Position numbers and translations under genes: made by a program
Shown: in pieces, positions 22,565 to 23,565 of the stretch
Layout: each line of letters begins with the position of its first letter
How positions within the stretch are numbered: position 1 is the stretch's first letter
The notes under the pieces: generated by a model
Databases searched by the model: none
Told to the model about the DNA's origin: nothing
The model's input: the letters and a program-made list of their open reading frames with translations, nothing else
Assembly: GCA_014465955.1 (NCBI GenBank)
Contig: JACTVT010000037.1
Coordinates: 1 to 23,565 of the forward strand
DNA from: Eubacterium sp.
GTDB lineage: Bacteria > Bacillota > Clostridia > Oscillospirales > Acutalibacteraceae
DNA length: 23,565 nucleotides
Reading direction: 5' to 3'

Positions 22565-23565
22565 TTATACAGGTAATCCTATAGGTGGTTTGGTTTCTAA
22601 AGCAAGAAGCAATAATAGAATAAAAAGTCCTACCCCTGTACTTACACCTAATACTACTAAAATTACAATAACTACTGTAGAAGTAGCATCACCAAAATGA
22701 AATTCAGAAGAATTACTATTATTCTTTGAGTCATTATATGATTTTTCTTTTTCATCCCAATTCCAACCTGATTTTTCTTTAACTTCCTTTCGCACTGATT
22801 TTGGAGGGGAACCCGAAGAACCATCATGAGGACTACCATCATCATTTTGCGAATATGAATCTTTTCCATTGTAAATATGAATATGTCGTTTTGTTTTAGT
22901 ATTAGTATTTTCAGGATCAATCCTGTACTTCCAACCATTTTTTAAATTGACTACTTTACTGTTTCCAGAAGGATCTTCACAGTTTATTACATCGTTTTCA
23001 CAATAAATATAGGCGTTTTTTGATAACTTGTCATTATCAATATAATTAAAATCATCGGCGCTGATGAAGCGACCCCATTCAGGATTGTAATAGCGTGACT
23101 GAAGATAATAGTAACCTGTTTCAGAATCGTAGTAATAACCGCGGTAGCGGAAGGGGTTGGCGTTTGCAATGCGTAACTGCTCGGCATTATCTTCTTCCGC
23201 TGTTGTGATGTTCAGCAGTTTGCCCCATTCGTCGTATTCATACTGCGCAATAAGATTGCCGTCATAATCTTCAATTCCGACGATATCGCCGTTCAGATTT
23301 TTAATGTAAAAATACTGCGCATCGTTTAAATGAAAACCAATCAGTTCATCACCGCTGTACTGGAAATACATATATCCGTCGATGCTTTCCTGTGCAAGAA
23401 TTTTTGAACCCAGAACATTGAAATTTGTAGTATGCCCGTTTGCTTTTTTCGATATTCTGACGCCGTTCGGGTCATAAGTATAACTGTAACTGTTTTCACC
23501 GTCTGTAACGGAATCAAGCTGCCTGCCGCGGCTCCATGAATACTCGGCATCGCCGTATGTAAGCA
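22565..23565 (-). CDS. Rhs/YD-repeat polymorphic toxin, C-terminal part (gene continues beyond the window)
   Basis: The frame is open to the window edge; the ATG at 23371 lies inside the core and is not the start. Seen are YD-repeat units (SYSYTYDPNGVRISKK), the core YFQYSGDELIGFHLNDAQYF, and the closing motif YYLQSRYYNPEWGRFISADD (about 23107-23047). The tip after that is about 160 residues: NAYIYCENDVINCEDPSGN, then a polar domain with GWKYRIDPENTNTKTKRHIHIYNGK and NDDGSPHDGSSGSPPKS, and a hydrophobic helix (STVVIVILVVLGVSTGVGLF) near the end. The HIHIY and SPHD motifs offer His residues for a nuclease, but the family is not identified. The tip is AT-richer than the core. A probable immunity gene follows after 13 bp. 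Confidence 0.85.
   Translation of the reverse strand, partial: LTYGDAEYSWSRGRQLDSVTDGENSYSYTYDPNGVRISKKANGHTTNFNVLGSKILAQESIDGYMYFQYSGDELIGFHLNDAQYFYIKNLNGDIVGIEDYDGNLIAQYEYDEWGKLLNITTAEEDNAEQLRIANANPFRYRGYYYDSETGYYYLQSRYYNPEWGRFISADDFNYIDNDKLSKNAYIYCENDVINCEDPSGNSKVVNLKNGWKYRIDPENTNTKTKRHIHIYNGKDSYSQNDDGSPHDGSSGSPPKSVRKEVKEKSGWNWDEKEKSYNDSKNNSNSSEFHFGDATSTVVIVILVVLGVSTGVGLFILLLLLALETKPPIGLPV

Overview
The window looks like a low-to-moderate GC Firmicutes chromosome, most likely a gut Clostridia lineage of the Oscillospiraceae/Ruminococcus type. The reasons are strong GGAGG ribosome binding sites, sigma-A-type promoters with 17-bp spacers, a short ThiI without rhodanese domain paired with a cysteine desulfurase, a YifB-LUD pair, many small palindromic intergenic repeats, and a CD1108-type conjugative-element protein. 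This assignment is inferred from gene content; no marker gene was compared.

Layout. Positions 1-64 are the 3' part of a tRNA gene, probably Arg(ACG), with a terminator. A second exact copy of its last 20 bases lies at 200-219, also followed by a terminator, which is the mark of tRNA-directed integration. A 5'-truncated Rhs/YD-repeat gene with a hydrophobic C-terminal tip follows (279-1487, +). A minus-strand operon then runs from 6278 to 1511: a HAD-Nudix fusion, a cysteine desulfurase, thiI, and a membrane protein resembling a sortase B without its catalytic residues. Next come an acyltransferase-like membrane protein (6630, +), a two-gene sigma-like module (8076-7533, -), a candidate small RNA with its own promoter and terminator (about 8312-8418), alanine racemase plus a DUF1796 protein (8687-10626, +), phosphoglucomutase plus a 32-residue membrane peptide (12533-10692, -), yifB plus a LUD-domain gene (12831-15004, +), an LTA-synthase-like enzyme (15415-17265, +) and two tandem tRNA-Pro genes (17513-17695).

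Directly after the second tRNA-Pro lies the debris of an integrative conjugative element (about 17740-21700): parA, a parB cut off and joined to the C-terminal half of a PAPS-reductase-like gene, and a CD1108-family protein broken by a -1 frameshift at a run of eight A. No integrase, relaxase or coupling protein is present. The window closes with a second Rhs gene on the minus strand (22565 to beyond the end) and its probable immunity gene (22105-22551).

The two Rhs cores face each other as a diverged inverted repeat about 22 kb apart, with different toxin tips on the inner sides. Recombination between the cores would invert the segment and exchange the tips. This possible tip switch, the small RNA, and a family of hairpin repeats with co-varying stems are the most interesting parts of the window. 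Most of the remaining genes are ordinary housekeeping genes.
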